NCBI RefSeq assembly: GCF_006334915.2
Contig: NZ_VDMA02000008.1
Location: 1 to 64,000, forward strand
Source of the DNA: Microbispora catharanthi
GTDB lineage: Bacteria > Actinomycetota > Actinomycetes > Streptosporangiales > Streptosporangiaceae
Direction of reading: 5' to 3'
DNA: 64,000 nucleotides
Part shown: one piece after another, positions 1 through 8,455 of the stretch
How the letters are laid out: every line of letters starts with the position of its first letter
Numbering within the stretch: position 1 is the stretch's first letter
Notes under the pieces: generated by a model
Told to the model about the DNA's origin: nothing
Databases searched by the model: none
What the model saw: only the letters and a program-made list of their open reading frames with translations
Position numbers and translations under genes: made by a program

Positions 1-50
1 TACGGCTTGATGAACTCCCACTCTTCGTCCGTCAACTGGGCCCGCGTCAC
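1..50 (-). mobile_element. IS5-family transposase, N-terminal end (runs off left edge)
   Basis: On the minus strand a GTG at 50 opens a frame reading VTRAQLTDEEWEFIKPY, the typical N-terminus of IS5-group (DUF4096-type) transposases. Only about 16 residues lie in the window, so it cannot be told whether the element is intact outside. No terminal inverted repeat was recognised in bases 51-230. Recognition rests on the short LTDEEWEFIKP signature only. Confidence 0.6.
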
Positions 51-244
51 ACACGAGGACCTACCGGATCAGACCCGGCCACAACGGCAAATCCCAAGGA
101 TTGATCACAACCCGATACGCGCCCTAGTCCGGTGGGAGGAAGGTGGGGCGGGGAAGCGGCCGGAATTCGGATTGTTGGTGGATGGCGGCGGTGGCGCGTT
201 CATGAACACTGGGGCAGGCCAGTTCCTGAAAGAAGGTCTGTTCC

Positions 245-1057
245 GTGTTCGAACGGCTCTCCGATCGCGCTTCGTCGATCGTTTTCATTGTCCTGACGCT
301 TACAATCTCGCTGGGTACCGCCAACATCGCCGGAGGGCTCATTCTCGCCTTCTCGCCGTTGCTCGTCGTGATCGCGATGTTGCTCGTCATCACGCGAGAG
401 GGGTACTCCAGAGACGGGTGGCGCCGGCTCGGTATGGGGCGGCTCGGCCTGCGAGCCTGGCCGCTTACGGTCGCCACCACTGCAGGCGTCTGCCTGCTCG
501 CCACCGTGGGTGCCGTCGCGCTTGGCTTCGGGCGGTTTACCGCGCCGCAGGGTGACTGGGTGCCGTCGGTAATCGCTGTGTGTATCACTGGGCCGGTCCT
601 GGCGTTCGCCGAAGAGATCGGCTGGCGGGGCTATCTGCAGCCACGGCTCGCGTTCCTGGGCGAGCGCTCGGCGATGCTCGTCGTCGGGCTGGTGTGGATT
701 GCCTGGCATATGCCGTACATCTTGTTCACGCCGTACTACCACAGCGAAGGGAACCATAGCCTGGTGCTGCTGCTGTTCAGTGGCTCGGTGATCGCGTTCT
801 CGTTCCTCTTCGGGTACCTGCGTGTCATGTCCGGGAGCGTGTGGCCGGTCGTGCTCGCCCACTTCGCGCACAACGCCACCTTCGCCCTGTTGCTGGAGTA
901 CGCGATCTCGACGGACGAGCCCGTGGTGGTGCGCGAGTACCTGGCCGGTGACACCGGGCTGTTCGTGCTCCTCGGCACGGCTGTCTGCGCCCTCGCGATC
1001 GGGATCAGCCGGTCCGTTGCGAGTCGTCGGTCAGCCCCTGTGTCTGCGCGAGGATGA
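245..1057 (+). CDS. CPBP family intramembrane metalloprotease (CAAX protease / Abi)
   Basis: A 270-residue multi-pass membrane protein with the CPBP/Abi glutamic-protease motifs: EEIGWRGY (Glu123-Glu124, Arg128), a His in WHMP (His155) and HFAHN (His206, His209, Asn210). These are the residues that form the intramembrane active site in Rce1-type proteases. Family roles in bacteria include bacteriocin self-immunity and protein processing; the substrate here is unknown. Start is GTG at 245, with a GAAAGAAGG-like ribosome site about 8 bases before. The 3' end overlaps the convergent response-regulator gene by 53 bp. Confidence 0.88.
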   Translation: MFERLSDRASSIVFIVLTLTISLGTANIAGGLILAFSPLLVVIAMLLVITREGYSRDGWRRLGMGRLGLRAWPLTVATTAGVCLLATVGAVALGFGRFTAPQGDWVPSVIAVCITGPVLAFAEEIGWRGYLQPRLAFLGERSAMLVVGLVWIAWHMPYILFTPYYHSEGNHSLVLLLFSGSVIAFSFLFGYLRVMSGSVWPVVLAHFAHNATFALLLEYAISTDEPVVVREYLAGDTGLFVLLGTAVCALAIGISRSVASRRSAPVSARG

Positions 1058-1712
1058 CTGCCTGCACACGGTCGCGTAGCTCGAGTTTGCGCAGCACCGA
1101 GCCGAGATGCGTCTTGACGGTCGACTCTGCCAACTGCAGTCGCGCGGCGACCTCTGCGTTGGTGAGTCCCAGCCCGACCGAGGCGAGGATCTCGCGTTCG
1201 CGGGTGGTGAGACGCCCGAGCCTAGACGCGGCAGCGGGTGGGTGCTCGGCGGATTTGGTCGCCGGCGGTGCGAGGACGAATGAGTCGATCAGGCGACGTA
1301 CGAGCCTCGGCGCGATAGGCGCCTCCCCGGCAGCGGCTGCCCGTACGGCCGTCAAAAGCTCTGCCGCGCCCGCGTCCTTGAGCAGGAACCCGGCCGCTCC
1401 AGCTCGAAGGGCGGCGACGAGAAGCTCGTCGTCGTCGAACGTCGTCAGCATGACGACGTGTGGCGGATCGGGTGTGGTCAGCAGCCGCCGGGTGGTTTCG
1501 ACGCCGTCGATACCCGGCATACGAATGTCCATCAGGACGACGTCGGCACGGTGCTCGGGCCGACGCAGGGCATCAAGGGCCGTCTGCCCGTCGGCGGCCA
1601 TTCCGACGACCCGTAGGTCCGGGGTGGCGTTGAGGATCATCGCGAACCCGGTCCGCACCAGCTCCTGGTCGTCCACTAAGAAGACGCGGATGAGGTGGTC
1701 GGCCCTCATCAC
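1005..1712 (-). CDS. NarL/FixJ (LuxR-type) response regulator
   Basis: 235 residues. The N-terminal receiver domain (about 8-125) has acidic pocket Asp14/Asp15, phospho-acceptor Asp62 in VLMDIRMPG, Thr90/Thr91 and Lys112. A variable linker is followed by a C-terminal LuxR-type helix-turn-helix (about 168-230, starting LTTREREILA). It is the DNA-binding partner of the histidine kinase encoded immediately upstream: the kinase stop and this start overlap as ATGA (1709-1712), so the two are translationally coupled. Two consecutive ATG codons leave the exact start ambiguous by one residue. Target genes are unknown; the convergent CPBP protease is the only close candidate. Confidence 0.93.
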   Translation of the reverse strand: MMRADHLIRVFLVDDQELVRTGFAMILNATPDLRVVGMAADGQTALDALRRPEHRADVVLMDIRMPGIDGVETTRRLLTTPDPPHVVMLTTFDDDELLVAALRAGAAGFLLKDAGAAELLTAVRAAAAGEAPIAPRLVRRLIDSFVLAPPATKSAEHPPAAASRLGRLTTREREILASVGLGLTNAEVAARLQLAESTVKTHLGSVLRKLELRDRVQAVILAQTQGLTDDSQRTG

Positions 1713-2989
1713 TCGCCGCTTCGCCTCAGGCCGTCCGACGGATTGGCAAGGCCCGGAGGTCGCGCGGAAGGCGGCAGAACGGCGACGGGGATCGCGGCAT
1801 CGACCACGAACCCGCCGCCAAGGCGTGAGCCTGCGTCCAGCACTCCGCCCAGGGTGCGCAAGCGCTCTCGCATTCCGTCGAGGCCGTAGCCGGGTTCGGA
1901 TGCGTGGTCCGCGGTCGCGTCGGCGCGACTGACACCGACACCGTCGTCCTCGACTCGAACCATGATCCCTTCCTGCGTCCTCGCCACGAGCATGTGCGCT
2001 GTAGCGTCCGGGCCGGCGTGCTTCAACACGTTCGTCAGTGACTCCTGGACAACGCGGAGCACAGCAAACCGTATCGCGGCGGGGACTTCGTCGAACACGC
2101 TCGGCTCGGCATCGACGTCCACAGCAAGCCCCGCCGCCCGTACCGAGTCCACGAGCTGCCGCAGCTCGGCGATTCCCAGCCCGGCCCGGCGCAGCTCGTC
2201 CGATCCGTCGGCGTCGGCGTCGCGGAGAACCTCGATGACGCCACGCACCTCGGCGAGGGCCGACCGCGCGGCACGCCCGATCGTGGCGAAGACCCTCCCC
2301 GCGTCTCCACGGTCCCAGGGCTGCGCGTGCTCGGCGGCGTACTCGGCGCCGTCAGCTTGCACGATCACAACGGTGAGCGAGTGGGCCACAATGTCGTGAA
2401 TTTCCCGTGCCGCGACGACACGTCGCTGCTGCGCGACGAACCGTTCGCGCTGCAACCGGCTCTCCTCGAGTCGGGCACTTGCCTTACGCAGTGCACTCAT
2501 GTTGGCCTGTCGGCCGCGGACGAGATTGCCGATGACCCAGACCAGCACACACAGGATCCCCAGGACAACAGTGGTCTTGAGCACGTTCACCGGGTATTCA
2601 GGCGGGGTGCTCCATCGAAAGCCGGCCAGCACGCTGCCGACGAGCGCGGCACCGAGGGCGAGCAGGCGGATCGGCAGAGATTCGACGTGTGCGGCAACCG
2701 TATAGACGACGATCGCCTGCGCGATGTTGGCCGGCAACGGAATCGGCACCAGCATGAGCTGAACGGCGAAGGCTGCGGCCGACGAGGCGAGAATCGCGGT
2801 CGGGAAACGTCGCCGTACGGCGAGCGGGAGGATGGCCGCGGTGGCGACGAGGAAGGCGGGCAGCCCTGCCAGAGCACTCAACAGGCCGAAAACCAGCCAC
2901 ATCAAGCCGGTCAGGGTCAGATCCAGCAGTCTGGGGTGCTCTCGTGACCACTGGTCGATGCGGGCGGCGAGGAAAGTCCGCTGCTTCAA
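1709..2989 (-). CDS. Sensor histidine kinase (HisKA_3 / HATPase_c, NarX-type)
   Basis: About 426 residues from the chosen TTG start at 2989, which has GGAGGG nine bases before it; the open frame continues further upstream (to 3241) but that stretch looks non-coding. Several N-terminal transmembrane helices are followed by a dimerisation helix with the phospho-acceptor His198 in REIHDIVAHSL. Then comes an HATPase domain with N-box QESLTNVLKHA (Asn320) and G-box EDDGVGV. It autophosphorylates and passes phosphate to the overlapping LuxR-type regulator. The signal is not apparent from the sequence. It may have lost its original promoter, since mobile-element debris lies directly upstream. Confidence 0.88.
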   Translation of the reverse strand: MKQRTFLAARIDQWSREHPRLLDLTLTGLMWLVFGLLSALAGLPAFLVATAAILPLAVRRRFPTAILASSAAAFAVQLMLVPIPLPANIAQAIVVYTVAAHVESLPIRLLALGAALVGSVLAGFRWSTPPEYPVNVLKTTVVLGILCVLVWVIGNLVRGRQANMSALRKASARLEESRLQRERFVAQQRRVVAAREIHDIVAHSLTVVIVQADGAEYAAEHAQPWDRGDAGRVFATIGRAARSALAEVRGVIEVLRDADADGSDELRRAGLGIAELRQLVDSVRAAGLAVDVDAEPSVFDEVPAAIRFAVLRVVQESLTNVLKHAGPDATAHMLVARTQEGIMVRVEDDGVGVSRADATADHASEPGYGLDGMRERLRTLGGVLDAGSRLGGGFVVDAAIPVAVLPPSARPPGLANPSDGLRRSGE

Positions 2990-3242
2990 GGTTCCCGGCC
3001 CTCCGTGACTGTTCGGCCGATGCGGCAGCCCAGGATAGAGGCACAGGCACTGACGGACAGGTAGGGCGGTCTCCCTGGACAGGGTGCTGGTGGCCACCTC
3101 GGTCAGCGCGATGTCGTGGTTCAGCGGCGCGCTGACCGTCCCGCACTCCAGGCGTTTCGTCAGGGTACGGAAGTTCGCGACGTGATCCTGCCCGCTGTGG
3201 AACAGCAACTTCAACCGCCGCTTTTGGGCCAAGGCGCTCACA

Positions 3243-3497
3243 AAGGCCGGCGTCCCGAAGGTTCACTTCCACGATCTTCGGCACACGGGGAAAACCCTCG
3301 CGGCCAGCACTGGCGCATCGCTGCGAGAGCTAATGGACCGTATGGGCCACTCCAGCACACGCGCCGCGATCATCTACCAGCACGCGACGGACGAGCGACG
3401 GCACCAGGTGGCCAAGCAGCTCGACAGCCTCGCGCGAGGACAACTCAAGAGTGGATCGGGCACGCAACGGGCGCGGAAGAGCTCGAAGGCCGATTAA
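3243..3497 (+). pseudogene. Tyrosine integrase, C-terminal remnant
   Basis: A frame without its own start encodes about 84 residues: VHFHDLRHTGKTLAA, then RMGHSS, then IIYQHATDERR. This is the C-terminal catalytic part of a phage/AICE-type tyrosine recombinase, with the H-x-x-R box, the GH(S/T) box and the tyrosine nucleophile. The N-terminal arm-binding domain and first catalytic Arg region are absent; bases 2990-3242 hold nothing recognisable. The fragment ends about 50 bp from the 3' end of tRNA-Ala, the usual place for an integrase of an element inserted at a tRNA. It is read as a relic of such an element. Confidence 0.85.
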
Positions 3498-3502
3498 CGA
3501 TC

Positions 3503-3541
3503 AAAGCCCAGGCGGGGGAAAGGGTCCCTGGCCTGGGCTTT
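3503..3541. terminator. Bidirectional stem-loop between integrase remnant and tRNA-Ala
   Basis: A perfect 11-bp inverted repeat, AAAGCCCAGGC (3503-3513) and GCCTGGGCTTT (3531-3541), encloses a 17-base loop. It lies just 3' of the minus-strand tRNA and just 3' of the plus-strand integrase remnant, so it can end transcription from both sides. Confidence 0.65.
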
Positions 3542-3549
3542 CGAGTGGG

Positions 3550-3622
3550 TGGAGCCTAGGGGATTCGAACCCCTGACTTCCTGCTTGCAAAGCAGGCGCT
3601 CTGCCAGCTGAGCTAAGGCCCC
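3550..3622 (-). tRNA. tRNA-Ala (anticodon TGC)
   Basis: A complete 73-nt cloverleaf on the minus strand begins GGGGCCUUAGCUCAGCUGG and ends with acceptor strand AGGCUCC plus discriminator A. The anticodon loop CUUUGCAAG carries UGC, and the T arm has GGUUCGAAUC. The acceptor stem contains the G3:U70 wobble pair that identifies alanine tRNAs. CCA is not encoded. The integrase remnant lies beyond its 3' end, suggesting the 3' half served as an attachment site. Confidence 0.95.
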
Positions 3623-3774
3623 TTAGCGGGTGCGAACTGCGCAAACACGCAGATCCACGGGCCGCCGGTGCGTACACCGTAGCAACAGCCCGCACCCGAG
3701 CGCCACTCGATACCGCACGGTGCCGCCCACGTGGCCCTCCTCACCGGGGAAGACCGCAGAAAACGAGCCGGCGA

Positions 3775-4491
3775 TCAGGAGGCCGAGGTGGCCACCGGTG
3801 ACGCGCCGACCTCGTTGCCGAGGACGAGTCCGGGGAAGTCGGCGATGGACTCGATGATGTGCGTGGCGCCGCCGCCGAGCAGACGGTCCTTGCTGTGGAC
3901 GCCGGTGAGCACTCCGGCGACGATCGAGGCGCCCGCGCGCCGGCCGCACAGCATGTCGCTCTCGGAGTCGCCCGCCACCGCGACCTGCCTCACGTCGTCG
4001 ACGCCGGAACGCAGGACGGCGGTGAGCACCATGTCGGGGTAAGGACGGCCACGTCCGGCATCCTCGGGACACAGCGCGAGGTCCAGCATGTCGACCCAGG
4101 CGAGGGTGCTCAGCACCCGTCCCAGGGTCGCACGGCTGAATCCGGTGATCAGGGCGATCTTCAGGCCCGCGTCGCGCAGCTTCGCGACGGCCTCGACGGT
4201 CCCCGGCAGCGGCACGAGCCCGGTCCGTTCGATGGCTCCCTCGTAGGAGCGCTCGAAGGTCAGGTTCGCGGCCTGCGCCTGTGCCTCGTTGCCGGGGAAG
4301 ATGCCCCGGAAGACCTCGATTTTGGGACATCCCCGGGACCTGTGCACATGCACCATGGCACGGGCATAGGCGCTGGTCCCGGGGACGATGCCCTGCGTGG
4401 CGATCGCCTCGGCGAACGCCCGTTCCACCATGTCGATGTCACCGATCGTGGTCCCGGCCAAGTCAAGACAGGCCAGCTTCACGGGGCTCAT
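3775..4491 (-). CDS. Phosphonatase-like HAD hydrolase
   Basis: 238 residues of the haloacid dehalogenase superfamily. Motif I is LDLAGTT, with nucleophile Asp10 and the Ala-Gly-Thr arrangement typical of phosphonoacetaldehyde hydrolase relatives. Motif II is ITGFS (Thr116), a basic region follows at GRGRPYPDM, and motif IV is AGDSESDM (Asp175, Asp179). The cap does not show an obvious phosphonatase Schiff-base lysine, so a general phosphatase of the phosphonatase-like group is likelier than PhnX itself. An ATG at 4491 with AAGGG six bases before is preferred to the upstream ATG at 4521. DLW-39 lies just upstream on the same strand. Confidence 0.82.
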   Translation of the reverse strand: MSPVKLACLDLAGTTIGDIDMVERAFAEAIATQGIVPGTSAYARAMVHVHRSRGCPKIEVFRGIFPGNEAQAQAANLTFERSYEGAIERTGLVPLPGTVEAVAKLRDAGLKIALITGFSRATLGRVLSTLAWVDMLDLALCPEDAGRGRPYPDMVLTAVLRSGVDDVRQVAVAGDSESDMLCGRRAGASIVAGVLTGVHSKDRLLGGGATHIIESIADFPGLVLGNEVGASPVATSAS

Positions 4492-4530
4492 TCCCGTACC
4501 CTTGCCACGATCAAGCACCATCCCTGGTGG

Positions 4531-4650
4531 TCAGTTCTCGCTGCCGGTGGCCTCGGTCCACAGATCGAGCTCGGCGCGGTCGGCCTGCACCTTACGCCAG
4601 ACCAGAAGTCCGCCGACGGCGACCAGAGCGAGAACAAGCAGCTTCTTCAC
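4531..4650 (-). CDS. DLW-39 family small membrane protein
   Basis: A 39-residue protein from GTG at 4650. It begins VKKLLVLALVAVGGLLVWRK, a single transmembrane helix with positive flanks, followed by a short acidic tail containing the diagnostic Asp-Leu-Trp (DLW) triad. Exact length and triad match the actinobacterial DLW-39 family, whose function is unknown and whose genes typically sit beside gyrA and the tRNA-Ile/tRNA-Ala pair. The tRNA-Ala 0.9 kb away fits this synteny, with the HAD hydrolase between. It is too short for ordinary gene callers. Confidence 0.85.
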   Translation of the reverse strand: MKKLLVLALVAVGGLLVWRKVQADRAELDLWTEATGSEN

Positions 4651-4954
4651 GGTGTGACCCCACTTCTCGACGGTCTCACCTGCCGGGTGAGACAACGCCC
4701 GGTTCTACGGTTCCCTGCAGCCTAGCAAGGCTTCGGCGCCCAACCTGGATTGCCCGAAATTTCGGTGAATCAAAATCATGATTACGGCTCGCCCGCCTGG
4801 CCTGCCGTCCGACCCTGGCGGCAGGGCGGCGAGATCAGAAGTGCCCAGCTCACAGTGGCGCTAACCATGCCTGCAGGCGGTGTTCGGGGAGATGGGGAAG
4901 CCTGATTTCGGTCAGGCGGTCCGCGCTCCGCTCTCAGCGGAAGTCAGATGTCGA
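4651..4954. other. Non-coding gap with a 12-bp palindrome
   Basis: No convincing gene was seen. The stretch holds the leader of DLW-39 and, at 4754-4765, the perfect palindrome CCGAAATTTCGG, followed at once by an AT-richer patch with ATCATGAT. This is a plausible operator, but no regulator family is recognised. Confidence 0.35.
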
Positions 4955-5350
4955 TCAGGGAAGCGTCACGCAGAGGCGGATCGTCGTTCCTTCGGCCCCC
5001 GTACGCACGACGAGGTCGGCCAGGCGGTTCATGAGCCACAGTCCGCGTCCCCCGAAGTCGAACCGCGTCGCCGTCTCCTCGCGGTCCAGCGCCTCGTCGG
5101 GAATGCCGGGACCTTTGTCGGTGATCTCGGCCACCAGCACTCCCGCCTCACGCCACATGGCGATTCCCCGCGGCGGGGAGCCATACCGGACGGCGTTGGT
5201 GACCGCCTCGTGCACCGCGAGCACGAAGTCCTCCAGGACCACGCCCTCGAGCCCGGCCTCCTGCGCCGACACCATGACGAGATGCCGCACCCTGGTGACC
5301 GAACTTCGGTCGAACTCCAGGCTGAGCAGGCTGCCCGCCAAGGTTCTCAC
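4955..5350 (-). CDS. RsbW-like ATP-binding protein (HATPase_c_2)
   Basis: 131 residues, a stand-alone GHKL ATPase domain. It has the N-box HEAVTNAVRYG (Asn52), G1 box ITDKGPGIP (Asp78) and G2 FGGRGLWLM (100-107). Such small proteins act as serine kinase anti-sigma factors or as partners of XRE-DUF5753 regulators in actinomycetes. No transmembrane or sensor part is present. It lies next to an XRE-DUF5753 gene, a DUF397 gene and a second ATPase of the same kind (6872-7423). This is the usual composition of WhiJ/AbaA-type developmental loci in Streptomyces. The precise partner cannot be told from the sequence. Confidence 0.85.
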   Translation of the reverse strand: MRTLAGSLLSLEFDRSSVTRVRHLVMVSAQEAGLEGVVLEDFVLAVHEAVTNAVRYGSPPRGIAMWREAGVLVAEITDKGPGIPDEALDREETATRFDFGGRGLWLMNRLADLVVRTGAEGTTIRLCVTLP

Positions 5351-5491
5351 CGCCCTCCTGCTTGCCCCACGGTGTGGTAGTACTCCATTTACCGCCCACG
5401 CGCACCTGACACGTATTTTCGGGTACGGCTTGCGCCACAGTCTCCTGCGGCGTACGGCAGCGGAGGTCGCGCACGTGACGCTAGCGCATCG

Positions 5492-6397
5492 TCACAGCTC
5501 CGTCATGAGCTGCCGCAGCATCCGCTTGGTCTCCGACGCGGGTTTGGCCTGGATGCACAGGCGTTCCATGACTGCGAGATAGCGGTCGATGTCCTCCCGC
5601 TTTTCCAGGTAGATGGCGCTGGTGAGCTGTTCGAGGTAGACGACGTCAGGCAACCCGACCCCCGCGAAGCGCAGGATGCTGAACGGCCCTCCGGCGGCCG
5701 CGTGCCCGCCGGCGCTGAACGGGATGACTTGGAGCGTTACACGAGGCAGGGCGATCATCTCGAGCAGGTGCTCGATCTGGGCCCGCATGACCTCGGCCCC
5801 ACCCACCGGACGCCGCAGGACGGCCTCGTCGATCACCGCCCACAGAACGGGCGAATCCGGGCGGAGCAGCACCTCCTGGCGGTCCATCCGCAGCCGGACG
5901 CGGCGCTCGATCTCCTCGTCCGACGCGTCGGGATGGCCGAGTCGCACGACCGCTTCGGCGTACTTGGGGGCCTGCAGCAGCCCGGGCACGAACTGCACCT
6001 CGTAGCAGCGGATGGCGCTCGCGGCCTGCTCCAGGCCGACGTACGCCTCGAACCAGGAGGGCAGGACGTCGTCGTACTTGTGCCACCAGCCGGGGGCGTT
6101 GGCCTGGGCGACGAGCGAGAGCAGCGCCTCCCGCTCACTCTCGTCGGTGACGCCATACAGGGTGAGGAGGTCGGCGACGTCACGGCGGCGGAACCCGACG
6201 CGCCCGAGTTCCATCCGGCTGATCTTCGAGTGGGAGGCGCGGATGGCGTGACCGGCCTCCTCCAGGCGGATGTGCCTGCTCTCACGGAGCCGTCGCAGTT
6301 GGGTGCCGAGCAGAATGCGCAGGACAGTCGGGCTGCGGCGCGACCGTGCCGTCAGGTCGAGCGGGTGAGGCACACCCTCGGTAGGGGCCGCAGTCAT
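5492..6397 (-). CDS. XRE helix-turn-helix regulator with DUF5753 (WhiJ-like)
   Basis: 301 residues. The N-terminal helix-turn-helix (about 31-85, LRRLRESRHIRLEEAGHAI) is followed by the DUF5753 domain (about 105-290), recognisable from APGWWHKYDDVLPSW, the long YEVQFVPGLLQ segment and LYLEKREDIDRY-type C-terminus. This architecture belongs to the WhiJ family that controls development and secondary metabolism in actinomycetes, often with a small DUF397 protein. The DUF397 gene follows directly upstream on the same strand. An ATG at 6397 with AAAGGA seven bases before is chosen over the ATG at 6418. Confidence 0.9.
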   Translation of the reverse strand: MTAAPTEGVPHPLDLTARSRRSPTVLRILLGTQLRRLRESRHIRLEEAGHAIRASHSKISRMELGRVGFRRRDVADLLTLYGVTDESEREALLSLVAQANAPGWWHKYDDVLPSWFEAYVGLEQAASAIRCYEVQFVPGLLQAPKYAEAVVRLGHPDASDEEIERRVRLRMDRQEVLLRPDSPVLWAVIDEAVLRRPVGGAEVMRAQIEHLLEMIALPRVTLQVIPFSAGGHAAAGGPFSILRFAGVGLPDVVYLEQLTSAIYLEKREDIDRYLAVMERLCIQAKPASETKRMLRQLMTEL

Positions 6398-6474
6398 ATG
6401 GGGTCCTTTGAGGTGCACCGATGTTTACGCCACGTTCACGATACTCGTCACGTCGGCCCGCGCAAGTGGCGAGA

Positions 6475-6723
6475 TCATTTCTCCACTTCACCAAGAAGGT
6501 CGTCGAATTCGCCCTCCTTGGCGGAGCGGAGGAATGCGGCCATGTCCTGAAGAGGAACGATCAGCGCCGGCCCCGTCGGGTGCCGGGAGTTGCGCAGGGC
6601 CACCCGGCCGTCGGGCAGCGCGGCGATCTCGACGCAGTTGCCGCTCGGATTGCTGTGCCGGCTCTTGCGCCAGGCCTGCTGCCCCAGGTGAGATGAGGGC
6701 ATTCCGTTGTAGATCACGGACAC
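6475..6723 (-). CDS. DUF397 domain protein
   Basis: 82 residues with the DUF397 pattern: AWRKSRHSNPSGNCVEIA near the N-terminus, DGRVALRNSRHPTGPALIV in the middle, then an acidic tail. GTG at 6723 is chosen because GAGGT stands five bases before it; the open frame extends to 6861 without a ribosome site. DUF397 proteins are partners of XRE-DUF5753 regulators and are thought to modulate them. The gene is immediately 5' of such a regulator, with 77 bp between, so they probably form one unit. Confidence 0.88.
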   Translation of the reverse strand: MSVIYNGMPSSHLGQQAWRKSRHSNPSGNCVEIAALPDGRVALRNSRHPTGPALIVPLQDMAAFLRSAKEGEFDDLLGEVEK

Positions 6724-6871
6724 GGGGCACCTCGTTTCGGAATCCGAGCCCAACCGACGACATTCGTGCGTTTGCACGTGCATCTGTACTTGCACAGGAG
6801 CATCAATGGGAGCAGTATGACTTACTGAGTCATCCCGCCACATGGTCGACATCAACCTCATAGGGCTCTCA

Positions 6872-7423
6872 ATGACTGGTTATCGGACAGACCGAGCTTC
6901 CCTCGCAGAAGCCGATAGCGTTGCCCGGGATCCCTGGCTGGGCACGCTTGAGCAGGTCTTTCCGGAAGGCAAGCGCTGGCCTTGGACCTACGGCGAAGAG
7001 CCCTGTGGTGTCCCCCAGGTGGCCGTGCACGAGTTCCACCGTGAGAGTCTCGCCGCCCGCACCGCGCGGCACTTCACCGCCGGAGTGCTGCGGACCTGGT
7101 CCATGGAGGACGTCGCCGACGACGCCGCGCTCGCGGTCTGCGAACTGGTCACCAACGCGCTGCGCCACGGCCTGCGGCACCAGGCCATCCATCCCCTGCC
7201 GGTGCGCCTGTTGATGTTCCGTTCGTCCCGCGCGCTGCTGTGCGTGGTCACCGACCCCAGCACCGACGCGCCGGTGCTGCGCGAGCCCGACTACGTCGCG
7301 GAGACCGGGCGCGGCCTCCAGGTCGTCGCCGGGGTCAGCCGCATGTGGGGCTGGGCGCGGCTACGCCCCGTGGGCAAGGCCGTCTGGGCCGGATTCACGG
7401 CCGACGCCGCCGGCTACCGCTGA
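6872..7423 (+). CDS. ATP-binding protein, RsbW/AbaA type (HATPase_c_2)
   Basis: 183 residues. An N-terminal extension of about 60 residues precedes a GHKL ATPase fold with N-box VCELVTNALRHG, a degenerate G1 box at CVVTDPSTDAPV and G2 ETGRGLQVV. It belongs to the same class as the 4955-5350 protein and the AbaA-linked ATPases. It diverges from the DUF397/XRE pair, so the intervening region can carry both promoters. An ATG at 6872 is preferred (AGGG six bases before) to the ATG at 6842, which has no ribosome site. The weak G1 box leaves kinase activity uncertain. Confidence 0.82.
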   Translation: MTGYRTDRASLAEADSVARDPWLGTLEQVFPEGKRWPWTYGEEPCGVPQVAVHEFHRESLAARTARHFTAGVLRTWSMEDVADDAALAVCELVTNALRHGLRHQAIHPLPVRLLMFRSSRALLCVVTDPSTDAPVLREPDYVAETGRGLQVVAGVSRMWGWARLRPVGKAVWAGFTADAAGYR

Positions 7424-7452
7424 TCCCTCCGACCGAGAGGGCCGCCGGAGAA

Positions 7453-7481
7453 GGCCGGCCGGGAAGGCCCGAAGGCCGGCC
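7453..7481 (+). terminator. Possible stem-loop terminator after the ATPase gene
   Basis: Two copies of the self-complementary octamer GGCCGGCC (7453-7460 and 7474-7481) can form a hairpin with a 13-base loop 30 bp after the stop codon. There is no T tract. Confidence 0.35.
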
Positions 7482-7585
7482 CCGCCGCCGACACCACCCA
7501 CGCCGTAGGCCCAACACGCGCACGAATCCTCACTTAGACCCGTCTTGCACCGGTAATATCGGTCATGAGGGCTGAACGGAGGATC

Positions 7586-8407
7586 ATGCCGGGTTTCCCC
7601 CCGGTCGAGCCTGTGGGTTTCGACCCGTCCGTCCCGAACGAGGCCCGGGTCTACGACTACTGGCTCGGCGGGAAGGACAATTTCGCCGCGGACCGCGAGG
7701 CCGCAGAGGCGGCGCTGCTGATCGCGCCAGAGCTTCCCCTGATGTGCCGCGAGGGGCGCAAGTTCCTGCGCAGGACCGTACGGTTCCTGGCCGCTGCCGG
7801 GATCCGCCAGTTCATCGACATCGGCTGCGGCCTGCCGACCCAGGGCAACGTGCACGAGATCGCACGGGAGTGCGCCTCCGACGCGCGCGTGGTCTACGTG
7901 GACAAAGACCCCGTCGTGGTCAACCACGGCCAGGCGCTGGTGGAGGACAACGAGCGCGTCGTGGTGATCCGCGGCGACGTACGCGACCCGGACTCGATCC
8001 TCACGCATCCACGGCTGCGGGAGCTCGTCGACCTCGACGAGCCCGTGGGCGTCCTGCTCGTCGCGGTCCTGGCGGCGATCAACGACGACGACCTCACATT
8101 GGCCATCACCGCGCGCCTGCGCGAGGCGATCGCACCCGGCAGCTATATGGCCATCAGCCACGCGATCTCCGACCTCCGGCCGGAGGTGACGGACAAGCTC
8201 GCCCTGCTTTTCGCCAACGAATGGGCGGTCAAGGACGACGGCCGCCTGCGGCTGCCCACCCGGGCCGAAATCCTGCCGTTGTTCGGCGACCTGGAAATGG
8301 TGGAGCCCGGCCTGGTCCAGGTGCCCGAATGGCGGCCGGAGCCCGACGAGCTCCGACCGCCGAAGGACGCGGTCTGGGCGGTCGGCGGCGTCGGCCGCAA
8401 ACGCTGA
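7586..8407 (+). CDS. SAM-dependent methyltransferase, DUF574/SAV2177 family
   Basis: About 273 residues. Family signatures are FDPSVPNEARVYDYWLGGKD near the N-terminus and the SAM-binding region RQFIDIGCGLPTQGNVHE, followed by the acidic YVDKDPVVVNHGQAL loop. These methyltransferases are very numerous in Streptomyces and Streptosporangiaceae and usually lie beside XRE-DUF5753 or HATPase genes, as here; their substrates are not established. ATG at 7586 follows GGAGG closely; the in-frame ATG at 7565 lacks a ribosome site. Confidence 0.88.
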   Translation: MPGFPPVEPVGFDPSVPNEARVYDYWLGGKDNFAADREAAEAALLIAPELPLMCREGRKFLRRTVRFLAAAGIRQFIDIGCGLPTQGNVHEIARECASDARVVYVDKDPVVVNHGQALVEDNERVVVIRGDVRDPDSILTHPRLRELVDLDEPVGVLLVAVLAAINDDDLTLAITARLREAIAPGSYMAISHAISDLRPEVTDKLALLFANEWAVKDDGRLRLPTRAEILPLFGDLEMVEPGLVQVPEWRPEPDELRPPKDAVWAVGGVGRKR

Positions 8408-8455
8408 AAGCCGCCAGTTCTTTGATCTTCGTTGAATATTAACTGGACTGACCAT

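Noticed and set aside
2990-3241. Extension of the histidine kinase N-terminus to 3241
   Set aside because: This part has no membrane or sensor character and lies in mobile-element debris; a TTG at 2989 has a good ribosome site.
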